Origin: Bythopirellula polymerisocia
GTDB lineage: Bacteria > Planctomycetota > Planctomycetia > Pirellulales > Lacipirellulaceae
DNA: 64,000 bases
Direction of reading: 5' to 3'
NCBI RefSeq assembly: GCF_007860015.1
Contig: NZ_SJPS01000005.1
Location: forward strand, 186,001 to 250,000
Shown here in pieces: positions 54,859 through 63,507 of this stretch. Each line of letters starts with the position of its first letter. Position 1 is the first letter of the stretch. The notes under the pieces were generated by a model. That model saw only the letters and a program-made list of their open reading frames with translations, searched no databases and was not told the DNA's origin. The translations under genes were made by a program, and so were the position numbers.

Positions 54859-55764
54859 GTGAAGATATTGCTATTGTTTTTGGCACTTACGCCGCTTGCG
54901 GTCTCGCAGGCGCAGACCGTGCTAGAGTGGAAATTCGCTCCCGGTGAAACCCAGGATTATCGACTGACTCAAACAGCCCGACTCGATTCTGGAGTAGAGA
55001 ACGCTGCTACACTCATTGCCGATATTGTCCAACAGATTGACTTCACCTGGAAAGTAATTGAAGTCAATGCCGATGGTACTGCGACGATTTCAATCAAAGT
55101 GAACACATTTTCATTGACTGCGACCGGACCTGGAGGACAGGAAGTAGCATTCGACTCATCTTCCAGCGAGGATCCTCAAGGGTATGCGGCGATGTTGCTG
55201 CCAATTGGTCGCCGATTGAGTGAGGAAGAAGTACGACTCTCGATGACTCCCCGTGGCGAAGTGAAACTCCTTGACCTGCCTGCTGACTTGGCTGAAGCGG
55301 TGAAGTCGGTACCGGGCGGCAAACTTTTTGCCAAAGATGGGGGCGAGGGGAGCTTCGAATCCTTAGCACGCTTGGGTGCTCCATTGACGCTGCCTTCGGA
55401 AGCGATCAGTGAGGGAAAAGGGTGGACGGATACTTCTGAGATTGATATCCCGCCATTAGGTAATGCAACCGTTGAATTCAGTTATCTTGTTAAGCAAATG
55501 CAAGATGACAAGCCTCTCAGCATCGATCAAGCAATGCATTTATCTCTAGAAGCGAGCGAAGGAGAAACATCGCTTGTCTTGAAGGAACAAGTCTCCACAG
55601 GAGTCGTGCAGTTTGATGTGAGTGCAGGCCGCCCCGAGAAATCTACTCTGAGTTATCAGGTTGAGATTGTCCCTCAGGCCAGCCAGCCAGAAGCAAGTGG
55701 GGGAGAAACAATGAGACTCCAGCAGAGCGTCGAGTTTCGTTCGCTGTCTGATGCTTCCCAGTGA
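54859..55764 (+). CDS. Secreted hypothetical protein (DUF6263-like)
   Basis: A 301-residue periplasmic protein from GTG 54859, three bases after pgi. Signal peptide MKILLLFLALTPLAVSQAQ. The mature protein (VLEWKFAPGETQDYRLTQTA, then ADIVQQIDFTWKVIEVNADG, and LLPIGRRLSEEEVRLSMTPR) matches a planctomycete beta-barrel-like family that resembles DUF6263; no activity is known. Its TGA abuts the TAA of the Rieske gene on the other strand with no gap, so transcripts converge there. Confidence 0.7.
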   Translation: MKILLLFLALTPLAVSQAQTVLEWKFAPGETQDYRLTQTARLDSGVENAATLIADIVQQIDFTWKVIEVNADGTATISIKVNTFSLTATGPGGQEVAFDSSSSEDPQGYAAMLLPIGRRLSEEEVRLSMTPRGEVKLLDLPADLAEAVKSVPGGKLFAKDGGEGSFESLARLGAPLTLPSEAISEGKGWTDTSEIDIPPLGNATVEFSYLVKQMQDDKPLSIDQAMHLSLEASEGETSLVLKEQVSTGVVQFDVSAGRPEKSTLSYQVEIVPQASQPEASGGETMRLQQSVEFRSLSDASQ

Positions 55765-56103
55765 TTACCCCTCAATTGGCTTGGCATTCTGATCGACAAG
55801 CTGTACCTGGATTTTATCACCGTGGATACGTACGGGATAGGAAGGTATTTTCAGGCGGGGGTTGTCTCGCCAGGTGCCATCGCAGATATCGAATCTCCAG
55901 GCGTGCCAGGGGCACGTGACGGCCCCCTCCTCATCGAGGCAGCCAGCCCCCAGAGAGGCCCCCATATGCGGGCAGAGATCGTCGATGGCATGATAGGTGC
56001 CACCCCGATTGAACACAGCCACAAGCTTGTCGCCGATGGCAAAGGTCCCCCCCTGCCCTTCAAGGATCGCACCGACTTTAGCCACCGTAATAAAATCAGA
56101 CAT
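55765..56103 (-). CDS. Rieske [2Fe-2S] ferredoxin, NirD/naphthalene-dioxygenase-like
   Basis: A 112-residue soluble ferredoxin. ATG 56103 (MSDFITVAKVGAI) is chosen for GGAG nine bases upstream; the frame opens to 56124. The cluster ligands are CPHMGASL and CPWHAWRFD, separated by 17 residues, as in NirD-type and dioxygenase-ferredoxin proteins. No oxygenase or nitrite reductase gene is nearby, so the electron acceptor is unknown. Confidence 0.88.
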   Translation of the reverse strand: MSDFITVAKVGAILEGQGGTFAIGDKLVAVFNRGGTYHAIDDLCPHMGASLGAGCLDEEGAVTCPWHAWRFDICDGTWRDNPRLKIPSYPVRIHGDKIQVQLVDQNAKPIEG

Positions 56104-56311
56104 CGATGGCATCTCCAATTTCAAAACCTTTTGCGCCGTTTGAACTTATCAGGATACTGGCATTACTCCTTTACTTCCAGCGGTGAATTTCATGCGACTC
56201 AATGACTGAGAATAGCCGTCAGCGGCATTAGGAGCCCTGGCTGAATCGCCCGAAGCCGATTATCCTGGAAAGACGAGTTTCCCAGTTTCTTCTTCGACAA
56301 CAGACTCTACT

Positions 56312-56632
56312 ATGCCAGCAACCGATCCTTCTATCTCTCTCCACGATTTTCAGCATCTCATTCGAGAGATGTATCTTGAGAAAGACGTCGCACGGGGCAT
56401 CGATGGTACTTTCATGTGGCTGATGGAAGAGGTGGGGGAGTTGGCAGCCTCGTTGCGAGAAGGAACTCCTGCCGAGCAGGCTGCCGAGTTTGCAGATGTT
56501 CTCGCCTGGCTAACCACGATTGCCAATGTGGCGGGCGTCGATCTATCAGCGGCGGTTGCTGAAAAGTATGGCTCGGGATGTCCGGGTTGTGGCTTATTGG
56601 TTTGCACATGCGACGACACGGAGAAGCCGTGA
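56312..56632 (+). CDS. MazG-like nucleotide pyrophosphohydrolase
   Basis: A 106-residue protein of the all-alpha NTP pyrophosphatase superfamily (house-cleaning of non-canonical NTPs). ATG 56312. The Mg-binding pattern is WLMEEVGEL (ExxE) at about residue 36 and EFADVLAWL (ExxD) at about residue 60. The last 20 residues add cysteines (CPGCGLLVCTC), a zinc-knuckle-like extension not needed for the fold. Its TGA overlaps the GTG of the next gene, so the membrane protein is translationally coupled. Confidence 0.82.
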   Translation: MPATDPSISLHDFQHLIREMYLEKDVARGIDGTFMWLMEEVGELAASLREGTPAEQAAEFADVLAWLTTIANVAGVDLSAAVAEKYGSGCPGCGLLVCTCDDTEKP

Positions 56633-58875
56633 TTTTTGTTCTCCGGAAAATCTGCAATCTACATCTGGCGCTAGTCTGCGTGCTGCTCGTCGGAGGTGAA
56701 CTGCATGCCCAGGATGAAAAACCGCGGATTACCGACGTGGAAATCGGATTTGACGGTGCCTACAAGTTAGGGTGCTGGACTCCGGTGCAAGTAATCCTAG
56801 AAGGGGGATCGATACCTCTGACGGGAGTGGTACAGGTTACCGTTCCTGATGGCGATGGGGTACCGACCACTGTAATCAGCCCGTTCAATCGGCCCGTTGG
56901 AATCGAACCGGGACGTACAACGACCGTCAATTTATTCATTCGAGTGGGGCAGTCAGCCGCCCCGTTGGAAGCGAAGTTTATTACTGCCGATCGCAAGAAC
57001 AGTGTTTCACGCACCTTTTTTGCTGGACCCGAATCTGGCGACGGTGTGATTGCTGGAGGGTTGCCGGCTACTAATCGGCTGATCGTCGCCCTGGGCCCTG
57101 CATTGGGACTCGGCGATCTGTTGGCCAACGAATCGGTCGATGAGTTGTCTCGAACCCATCTCGTCCAACTACAATCCACGGCCGAGCTGCCGACAGAATG
57201 GCAAGGTTATGAGGGAGTCGAAACACTCATCCTCACTACATCACAGCCCGAAGTGTATCGCCCTCTGATTCAGAACGCCGCCAGAGTCGAGGCACTCCGA
57301 AAATGGGTTGAATTGGGGGGGAAGCTTGTCGTTTTCTGTGGATCCCAGGCCGAGGAATTAATGGGAGCTAACGGTGCCCTGACTGAGTTGGTTCCAGGCA
57401 AGTTCACTGAAATCGTCGATATCCAGCAATCGCAACCACTCGAAACTTTCAGTGGATCAGAACAAGCAATCACGTCCGATCGACGGGTCAACTTCCAGGT
57501 TCCAGTATTTACTGGGATTCGTGGCAGATCCGAGGCGGTTGCCCGACGAGGAACTCTCGAAGTTCCATTGGTAATTCGCTCCTACCTAGGTTTTGGAGAA
57601 TTGACGTTCGTCGGACTCGATTTCGACAAGCCACCGCTGCGCGCGTGGCCGGGTCGCGTTGGCTTTCTGCAACGTGCGTTGGAATTGGGAGATAGTCGTA
57701 CCTCTCAGCAAGGGAGCAATGAGACAATCGTGCAAACGGGTGAAGACATTGTTACCCAAGTTCGTAATGTGCTCGACCAATCGTTTGTGGGTGTGACCGT
57801 TGTGCCCTTTGCCTTAGTTGCTTTTCTTGTGGTGGGTTACATCCTCCTGATTGGCCCAGGCGACTTTTATCTCGTGAATAAGATTCTCAAGCGACCGGAA
57901 TTCACCTGGATAAGTTTCCCATTGATGGTGGCCGGTGTATCGGCAGGTGCCTATTGGTATGCCAACTGGCAAAAGGGAGACCAGTTGCGCGTGAATCAAG
58001 TCGTATTCGTGGACTTCGATGCGACCACCAACACAGTGCGTGGTACGGCGTGGACCCACTTCTTCACGCCACAAGTCGCGAAGTTCAATCTCTCATTTCG
58101 CCCTCCGCTCCCAGATTCAACAGCGGTTCAAGGCCTACCCTTGGTCGCTTGGCTTGGACAGCCCGGATACGCCTTGGGGGGGATGCAATCGAGCAGCGGA
58201 CAAACTTCGCTCTTCGATCGAGGCTATGAATTTTCCCCAGCACTAGATGCAATGAATGATGTCCCCGTCCAGTTGTGGTCCACGAAAACTATTATCGCCC
58301 GTTGGGTTTCTAAGACCCCTGTGCCCCTGGGGCTGTCCCTGTCTCGGACCGACGATCAATTGCTCGCTGGGTCGATCGCAAATCAATCGGATATGGCCCT
58401 TGCCGACTGTGTACTTCTTTATGGGCAATGGGCCTGGGACCTAGGGCAAATGCCAGCAGGAACGACGGTCGACCTGAGCACGGCCAAACAGCCACGCATG
58501 GTAAAAACGCTGCTTACCAGCGCGACAGCCGGGGATGTGACCATCACGAATACGGCGGCTGACGGGACAGTGCCGTTTCGGCTAGCGCAAGAAGACGTAA
58601 CTCGTCTTGCCAAGACGATGATGTTTTTTCACGCGCTCAGTGGAGATCGCTATACTGGCATGTTAGACCGGTATCAATCCTTTCTAGACATGAGCCATTT
58701 TCTCGATCAACCCGATTTGGCGGTTCTGGTTACCAAAGGAGGTGACCAAGGAGGCCAGTGGCTCAATGGTGATAAACCACTTGGCGGCGATGAAGATCGC
58801 AACTGGGTCTACAATCGGTATCTTTTGCCCGTGGGGCCAGCTTTAGAAAACGAAAAACTGACATCGGAACAATAG
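56629..58875 (+). CDS. Large membrane protein associated with an ABC ATPase
   Basis: A 748-residue protein starting at GTG 56629, overlapping the MazG stop. Signal segment at about residues 8-27 (HLALVCVLLVGGELHAQ). The exported N-terminal ~370 residues include a gatase-like region (VETLILTTSQPEVYRPLIQN, KWVELGGKLVVFCGS) as in DUF4350-type or GldG-like proteins. Two membrane helices are at about residues 386-408 and 427-446, then ~300 more residues of beta-rich domain. An ABC ATPase gene follows 66 bases later, so it may be part of an export or envelope machine. Family not named with certainty. Confidence 0.7.
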   Translation: MIFVLRKICNLHLALVCVLLVGGELHAQDEKPRITDVEIGFDGAYKLGCWTPVQVILEGGSIPLTGVVQVTVPDGDGVPTTVISPFNRPVGIEPGRTTTVNLFIRVGQSAAPLEAKFITADRKNSVSRTFFAGPESGDGVIAGGLPATNRLIVALGPALGLGDLLANESVDELSRTHLVQLQSTAELPTEWQGYEGVETLILTTSQPEVYRPLIQNAARVEALRKWVELGGKLVVFCGSQAEELMGANGALTELVPGKFTEIVDIQQSQPLETFSGSEQAITSDRRVNFQVPVFTGIRGRSEAVARRGTLEVPLVIRSYLGFGELTFVGLDFDKPPLRAWPGRVGFLQRALELGDSRTSQQGSNETIVQTGEDIVTQVRNVLDQSFVGVTVVPFALVAFLVVGYILLIGPGDFYLVNKILKRPEFTWISFPLMVAGVSAGAYWYANWQKGDQLRVNQVVFVDFDATTNTVRGTAWTHFFTPQVAKFNLSFRPPLPDSTAVQGLPLVAWLGQPGYALGGMQSSSGQTSLFDRGYEFSPALDAMNDVPVQLWSTKTIIARWVSKTPVPLGLSLSRTDDQLLAGSIANQSDMALADCVLLYGQWAWDLGQMPAGTTVDLSTAKQPRMVKTLLTSATAGDVTITNTAADGTVPFRLAQEDVTRLAKTMMFFHALSGDRYTGMLDRYQSFLDMSHFLDQPDLAVLVTKGGDQGGQWLNGDKPLGGDEDRNWVYNRYLLPVGPALENEKLTSEQ

Positions 58876-58941
58876 TTCCGGAAGCTTACGCATCCGGCTC
58901 GCTGACAACCAACCACCAGCCACTAACCACCGCAAACTCCC

Positions 58942-59868
58942 GTGATAAAAGTCCACGACTTAACCAAGAAATATGGCGATTTATACGCCATCAATAAGAT
59001 CGAGCTCAAACTCGACCGAGGTGACGTGTTCGGATTCATCGGTCCTAATGGGGCCGGTAAGACGACCACTATGCGGATCCTGGCTACGCTCCTCAACCCC
59101 ACCTGGGGTGAGGCCTACGTCGGTGGCTATTCGATTTACACCAAGCCCAAAGAAATCCGCCGCATCATCGGCTATATGCCCGATTTCTTCGGCGTTTACG
59201 ACAACATGCAGGTGATCGAGTATCTGGAGTTCTTTGCTGCAGCATATCGCATCAAGGGACCTGAACGCCGCAAGATCTGTAACGAAGTACTTGATCTGGT
59301 CGACCTTGGCTACAAACGCAATGAACTCGTAACCAGTCTCTCGCGCGGCATGACCCAGCGGCTCGGCCTCGCGCGAGTACTGCTCCACGATCCTCAAGTG
59401 TTGCTCCTCGACGAACCGGCTAGCGGCCTTGATCCCCGAGCACGAATTGAAATTCGTGGACTGCTCAAGGAACTCCGCAACATGGGAAAAACGATCATGG
59501 TTTCCAGCCATATCCTGCCGGAACTGGCCGATATCTGCAACAAGATTGGCATCATCGAACGGGGGGAATTGATCGTCAACGCCGACGTAGCCGATGTAAT
59601 GAAGCAGGTCCGCCAGCAGACGGTCCTCAAGATCGACGTCTCTGATGACCGCGAGAAGGCCGCCAAGCTGCTCGAACAACACGAAATCGTAGAGACGGTG
59701 GAAGTCGACAAGCAAGGCCTTCGTGTCACTCTCACCGCCGGGGATCACGACTATAGCCAGCTAGCCCGCTTGATCTTGGATAATGGCCTCTCTCTAACGC
59801 GGCTCGGAGAAGAAGAGATCAACCTGGAAACGGCCTTCATGACGCTTACCAAGGGAATTACGTCGTGA
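58942..59868 (+). CDS. ABC transporter ATP-binding protein
   Basis: A 308-residue ATPase from GTG 58942 (MIKVHDLTKKYGDLYAINKI). Walker A is GPNGAGKTTT (about residue 33), signature LSRGMTQRLGLAR (about residue 133), Walker B VLLLDEPASGLDPRAR (about residue 155), and the H-loop SSHIL is present. The ~90-residue C-terminal extension is typical of ATPases for drug/lipid/Nos-type exporters. A permease gene usually follows such ATPases; here none does, only a 5-codon stub (GTG 59865) and a tRNA. The membrane protein before it may be its partner. Substrate unknown. Confidence 0.9.
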   Translation: MIKVHDLTKKYGDLYAINKIELKLDRGDVFGFIGPNGAGKTTTMRILATLLNPTWGEAYVGGYSIYTKPKEIRRIIGYMPDFFGVYDNMQVIEYLEFFAAAYRIKGPERRKICNEVLDLVDLGYKRNELVTSLSRGMTQRLGLARVLLHDPQVLLLDEPASGLDPRARIEIRGLLKELRNMGKTIMVSSHILPELADICNKIGIIERGELIVNADVADVMKQVRQQTVLKIDVSDDREKAAKLLEQHEIVETVEVDKQGLRVTLTAGDHDYSQLARLILDNGLSLTRLGEEEINLETAFMTLTKGITS

Positions 59869-59991
59869 TCCTCTTGGGGTAGCCATCCTGGCAGCCAATA
59901 TCCTCTGGGCCTTGCCGATGGAGCGATAATTTCGGATACTGGTTCGCTTGAATCGTCATTGGGTATTTAGACTTTGGTTATCAGTTGATCC

Positions 59992-60064
59992 GCCCCGTTC
60001 GTCTAGTGGCCCAGGACACCGCCCTCTCACGGCGGAGACAGGGGTTCGACTCCCCTACGGGGTA
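59992..60064 (+). tRNA. tRNA-Glu (anticodon CTC)
   Basis: A 73-base cloverleaf. Acceptor stem GCCCCGT (59992-59998) pairs with ACGGGGT (60057-60063, one G-U), discriminator A 60064. Anticodon arm CCGCC-CTCTCAC-GGCGG (60019-60035) gives anticodon CTC at 60026-60028, reading GAG. The T arm AGGGG-TTCGACT-CCCCT is canonical. CCA is not encoded. Confidence 0.95.
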
Positions 60065-60106
60065 CTTTTTGATTCGCCTAGCGATAGTGCCTTGGGCGAA
60101 GATTTG

Positions 60107-60131
60107 AGCCCGGTTTTCCCGGGCTTTTTTT
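60107..60131 (+). terminator. Intrinsic terminator after the tRNA
   Basis: AGCCCGG (60107-60113) pairs with CCGGGCT (60119-60125), five-base loop, then a run of seven T (60125-60131). It ends the tRNA-Glu transcript, 43 bases after the tRNA. Confidence 0.85.
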
Positions 60132-60189
60132 ATGAATTTCATATTCGCCTATGTAATTCCTATGTCTTCTCTAACATTGGGACTCTTTT

Positions 60190-61317
60190 ATGCCCTCTTT
60201 AGCTGCTTGCCTATTGTTTTTTGCCGTTTCCCAAAGTGCGCTCGGAGAGAATGTTGCCGTTTGGATAGGCATGGGTTCGCCACAGAACGGCGAAACGGCG
60301 GGCATCTATCGTGCGATGCTGGACCAAGAAACGGGCAAGCTTGAGCCACCTCAGTTGGCTGTGGAAGTCGCCGAGCCTGAATTTTTGGCGATCCGTTCTG
60401 ATGGCAAATGTCTGTACGCGGCGTGCCGACTCCCAGGTGGCGAAGCAGGAATTGCAGCATTTGAGATCACTGCAGATGACAAATCACTCCGCCATTTTAA
60501 TTCCCAGTCTCTCGGCGGAGGCGCCGCATGTCATGTCGCCCTAGATCCTACGTCTCGCTGCTTGTTTAGTGCGCAATATGGTGACGGCACTATTGCCACT
60601 TTTCCCTTGGCTGAGGCTGGGAGCATTGAGCCTCGTGCAGCGCTCATAAAACACACTGGTGCGGGCCCCGACAAAGCACGGCAAGAAAGCCCTCATCCCC
60701 ATTCAGTAAACCCGGCGGCTAAGAATAACTTTCTCTTGGTTCCCGACTTAGGCACGGATGAGATTGTGATTTATCGAACAGACCCGGAAACTGGGAGCGT
60801 TGAAAAGCACGGCCATGGTAATTCTCCTCCGGGGGGTGGCCCCCGCCACATGACTTTCTCGCCTAACGGCAAGTTTGCCTACGTCGCCAACGAGATGGGT
60901 CTCTCTGTGACAGTATTCAAATACGATTCTCAAGCCGGCGCACTAGAGTCGATTCAAACGATTCCAACGCTTCCAAAAGAACTTCGAATTCCCGCGAGCA
61001 ACTGCTCGGAAATCCGTATGCATCCCAGCGGTCGATTTCTGTATGTAGCCAATCGCGTCCACGATTCGATTACTGTATTCAGTGTTGATCCCGAAGGTGG
61101 CAAGCTTTCGTTCATCGAAGCCATACCAGCTCACGGCGAGCATCCCAGGAATTTCAATCTCGACCCCACGGGTAAATGGTTGCTAGCTGCAGGTCGAGAC
61201 TCGAATTCGATTTCCGTCTTCAAAATCGATCAAGATAACGGGCGACTTGAGTATACGGGACAGACAGTCAATTCCCCGTCTCCGATCTGTATTCTATTCC
61301 AGCCGCAAACGTATTAG
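60190..61317 (+). CDS. Lactonase family beta-propeller protein (6-phosphogluconolactonase-like)
   Basis: A 375-residue protein from ATG 60190 with an apparent signal peptide (MPSLAACLLFFAVSQSALGE). Seven-blade lactonase pattern: FLAIRSDGKCLYAACR, CHVALDPTSRCLFSAQYGDG, PHPHSVNPAAKNNFLLVPDL, GPRHMTFSPNGKFAYVANEM, MHPSGRFLYVANRVHDSI, HPRNFNLDPTGKWLLAAGRD. This is the YbhE/Pgl-type fold. The signal peptide makes a periplasmic lactonase more likely than the cytoplasmic pentose-phosphate enzyme. Single gene after the tRNA. Confidence 0.85.
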   Translation: MPSLAACLLFFAVSQSALGENVAVWIGMGSPQNGETAGIYRAMLDQETGKLEPPQLAVEVAEPEFLAIRSDGKCLYAACRLPGGEAGIAAFEITADDKSLRHFNSQSLGGGAACHVALDPTSRCLFSAQYGDGTIATFPLAEAGSIEPRAALIKHTGAGPDKARQESPHPHSVNPAAKNNFLLVPDLGTDEIVIYRTDPETGSVEKHGHGNSPPGGGPRHMTFSPNGKFAYVANEMGLSVTVFKYDSQAGALESIQTIPTLPKELRIPASNCSEIRMHPSGRFLYVANRVHDSITVFSVDPEGGKLSFIEAIPAHGEHPRNFNLDPTGKWLLAAGRDSNSISVFKIDQDNGRLEYTGQTVNSPSPICILFQPQTY

Positions 61318-61368
61318 GAACACACCACAAAGGGGCGTAAAACCCAAAAGCAATCTTCTGCAGATTTG

Positions 61369-61980
61369 CTATTCCCCAAACTGCTCGGCATAGTCGGCCA
61401 GCGCGGCTTCGATCACTTGTTCAGCATGATCACGGCTGTAAGCTTCCCCGACTTTTACGGGTGGGTCATCCGGCGTGAGCATTTTGTAGGTGCTGAAGTA
61501 GTGCCGCAAACGATTGACCATAATCACTGGCAGATGAGAGACGTCCTGGACCCCTTCCCACATGGCGTCGTTGTCGAGGATGGCGATTATCTTGTCGTCT
61601 GCCTCGTGGTTGTCGAGCATAGGGAGTCCCCCAACTACACGAGCCTTGAGAATCACTTCGCCAACGTTGATAGGTCGCTCGCTGATAACACAGATATCCA
61701 GCGGGTCACCATCCCCAGTTTTTGCGCCAGGCATCATAGCTTTCACGCGTTCCCCACAATAAGTCTTAGGAATAAAACCGTAAAGCGTTGGTGCAAAGGA
61801 GGAAGTGCGATTGGGTCGATCCACTCGCAAGTAGCCGGTCTGCTTATCGAGTTCGTATTTTACCCGATCGTAGGGGGTAAGTTCGATGTAGGCATACACG
61901 AGCCGTGGCGGATCGGGGCCCACGTCGAGACCATGCCAGGGGTGGGGGCGCCACTTAAAAAACGGAGCGGGGAAGCTCAT
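61369..61980 (-). CDS. ppa: Inorganic pyrophosphatase
   Basis: A 203-residue family I soluble pyrophosphatase. ATG 61980 ([20 protein letters not shown]) is chosen with GGAAC upstream; the frame reaches 62007. Family motifs: [19 protein letters not shown], the metal-binding [11 protein letters not shown] near residue 93, and [20 protein letters not shown]. It is longer at both ends than E. coli Ppa (about 175). It lies 27 bases after the PPi-phosphofructokinase stop and is probably co-transcribed with it. Confidence 0.9.
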   Translation of the reverse strand: MSFPAPFFKWRPHPWHGLDVGPDPPRLVYAYIELTPYDRVKYELDKQTGYLRVDRPNRTSSFAPTLYGFIPKTYCGERVKAMMPGAKTGDGDPLDICVISERPINVGEVILKARVVGGLPMLDNHEADDKIIAILDNDAMWEGVQDVSHLPVIMVNRLRHYFSTYKMLTPDDPPVKVGEAYSRDHAEQVIEAALADYAEQFGE

Positions 61981-62007
61981 AGATTGTTCCAGAATGTTGG
62001 GGTTCAA

Positions 62008-63336
62008 CTAGCGATGGACTTCACCATCGTCGACGTAAGTTTCAAGGAAACGGGTCAATTTCTGGAAATCACTATCTCGTTCAATGTAGCGGACGACCGT
62101 CACGAGAGTCTCCGGATCGACCAGATCTTCAAATGGGACATATTCCAACTGGAGTTGTCCAGATATGGAGACCATTACTCCATTGAGCCTTTTTTCGACA
62201 AGTGCCCGATAGGCACCTACGCCTAATTGGCTACCGAGCATGACGTCGAAGGCATGCGGCCTCGCACAGCGGGCTTCGTAGCCGAGTTGGATGGCATTCA
62301 CTTTGCGCTTCTTGCCGGTTTGTCGGGCGTATTCCTTAGAGATCAGGTCGGCGAATACGTCGTGTAAGTTGACCGCAGAGATATTAATATGACCGTGATC
62401 ATCACGACCTATTCCTTCGAGATACTTGCTGGGGAGGAATTCAGCGAGTCCCTCGGCGATCACAATCACTCCGTACTCTTTCCCCTCGCGTTCACGAGCT
62501 GTCATGGTCGCAACGATACGGGGGATGACCGCTTCCATATTCATTACAGTGCGGCTACTACTCTCGCCCGTAGACGGATCGACAGTTTCTTCGGTGGCGC
62601 GGTACTTTCCTACCACATCTTCAACACTCACCACCAGGCTTGCCTCACCCGCGATTGCCACTCCGTAGGCAAGCCAACCCGCGCTACGTCCCATAGATTC
62701 GCAGAGGAAGTAATTGCGGTTAGCTTCGGCATCAGCCAACAAGTTGCGGACCTCTGCGGCGAGGAAATCAACCGCAGTGAAATATCCGAACGTAAAATCG
62801 ATGCCCCGATAATCGTTATCGATGGTCTTGGGCAAATGGACGATCGGGATGCGGTGGGCATCCAGGGGAAGCCGCTCCTGAAACATCTTAAATTTATTGG
62901 CGGTCTTGAGTGTGTCATCGCCACCGATCGAGATCAGAACATCAACTCCAATCGAGCGGAGTGCTTCGTAGACAGTTTTGAGCGGAGCACTTTTCTCTGG
63001 ATCGGCCAGGTGAGATGGATGAGAGACCAGCCTCCCAGGATTAGTACGGGCTGTACCAATCATGATTCCAGAAGAATTGCGAGTACGTCCTAGCATTTTG
63101 TGATTGACCATCACATAGTCACGACCTTCGACAAGCGGATTAGAAGGACTGTACTCCACCAAGCCGGAGTAGCCATGCTTGATGCCGACCACTTCGATAT
63201 CGTTCCTTAAAAAAGCAGTAGCCGCCGCCGAGATGACTGCGTTGGCGGCAGGTGCGGGTCCACCGGCAAACAAGATCGCAGCCCGGCGGAAGTTGTGCAT
63301 CATTTTCTCAGGACGCGAAAGAGTATTATCAGCCAT
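62008..63336 (-). CDS. pfp: Pyrophosphate-dependent phosphofructokinase
   Basis: A 442-residue phosphofructokinase from ATG 63336 that uses PPi (reversible glycolysis/gluconeogenesis step). Diagnostic residues are Asp in ISIGGDDTL (ATP enzymes have GGDGS) and Lys in PKTIDND (ATP enzymes have Gly), both marking PPi use. MGRSAGWLAYG and the long ~440-residue form agree with the PPi group. The upstream neighbour is accC and the downstream neighbour, probably in the same message, is pyrophosphatase, which consumes its substrate. Confidence 0.92.
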   Translation of the reverse strand: MADNTLSRPEKMMHNFRRAAILFAGGPAPAANAVISAAATAFLRNDIEVVGIKHGYSGLVEYSPSNPLVEGRDYVMVNHKMLGRTRNSSGIMIGTARTNPGRLVSHPSHLADPEKSAPLKTVYEALRSIGVDVLISIGGDDTLKTANKFKMFQERLPLDAHRIPIVHLPKTIDNDYRGIDFTFGYFTAVDFLAAEVRNLLADAEANRNYFLCESMGRSAGWLAYGVAIAGEASLVVSVEDVVGKYRATEETVDPSTGESSSRTVMNMEAVIPRIVATMTAREREGKEYGVIVIAEGLAEFLPSKYLEGIGRDDHGHINISAVNLHDVFADLISKEYARQTGKKRKVNAIQLGYEARCARPHAFDVMLGSQLGVGAYRALVEKRLNGVMVSISGQLQLEYVPFEDLVDPETLVTVVRYIERDSDFQKLTRFLETYVDDGEVHR

Positions 63337-63507
63337 AATGTATCGTTCTCAAGTTTCTGGGTGTCAGGTATTGGGATAGTGGGGCCGCCGCCAAATCCGT
63401 GGCAATGCATTGTAGCCTACGTGTGGGAGCTAGAAAATGGTCTCTCGCAGTGGGGCAGTCATCCTCGCCGCCAATGCAAAAACCAGGCTGGAATCACCCA
63501 CCAATTT

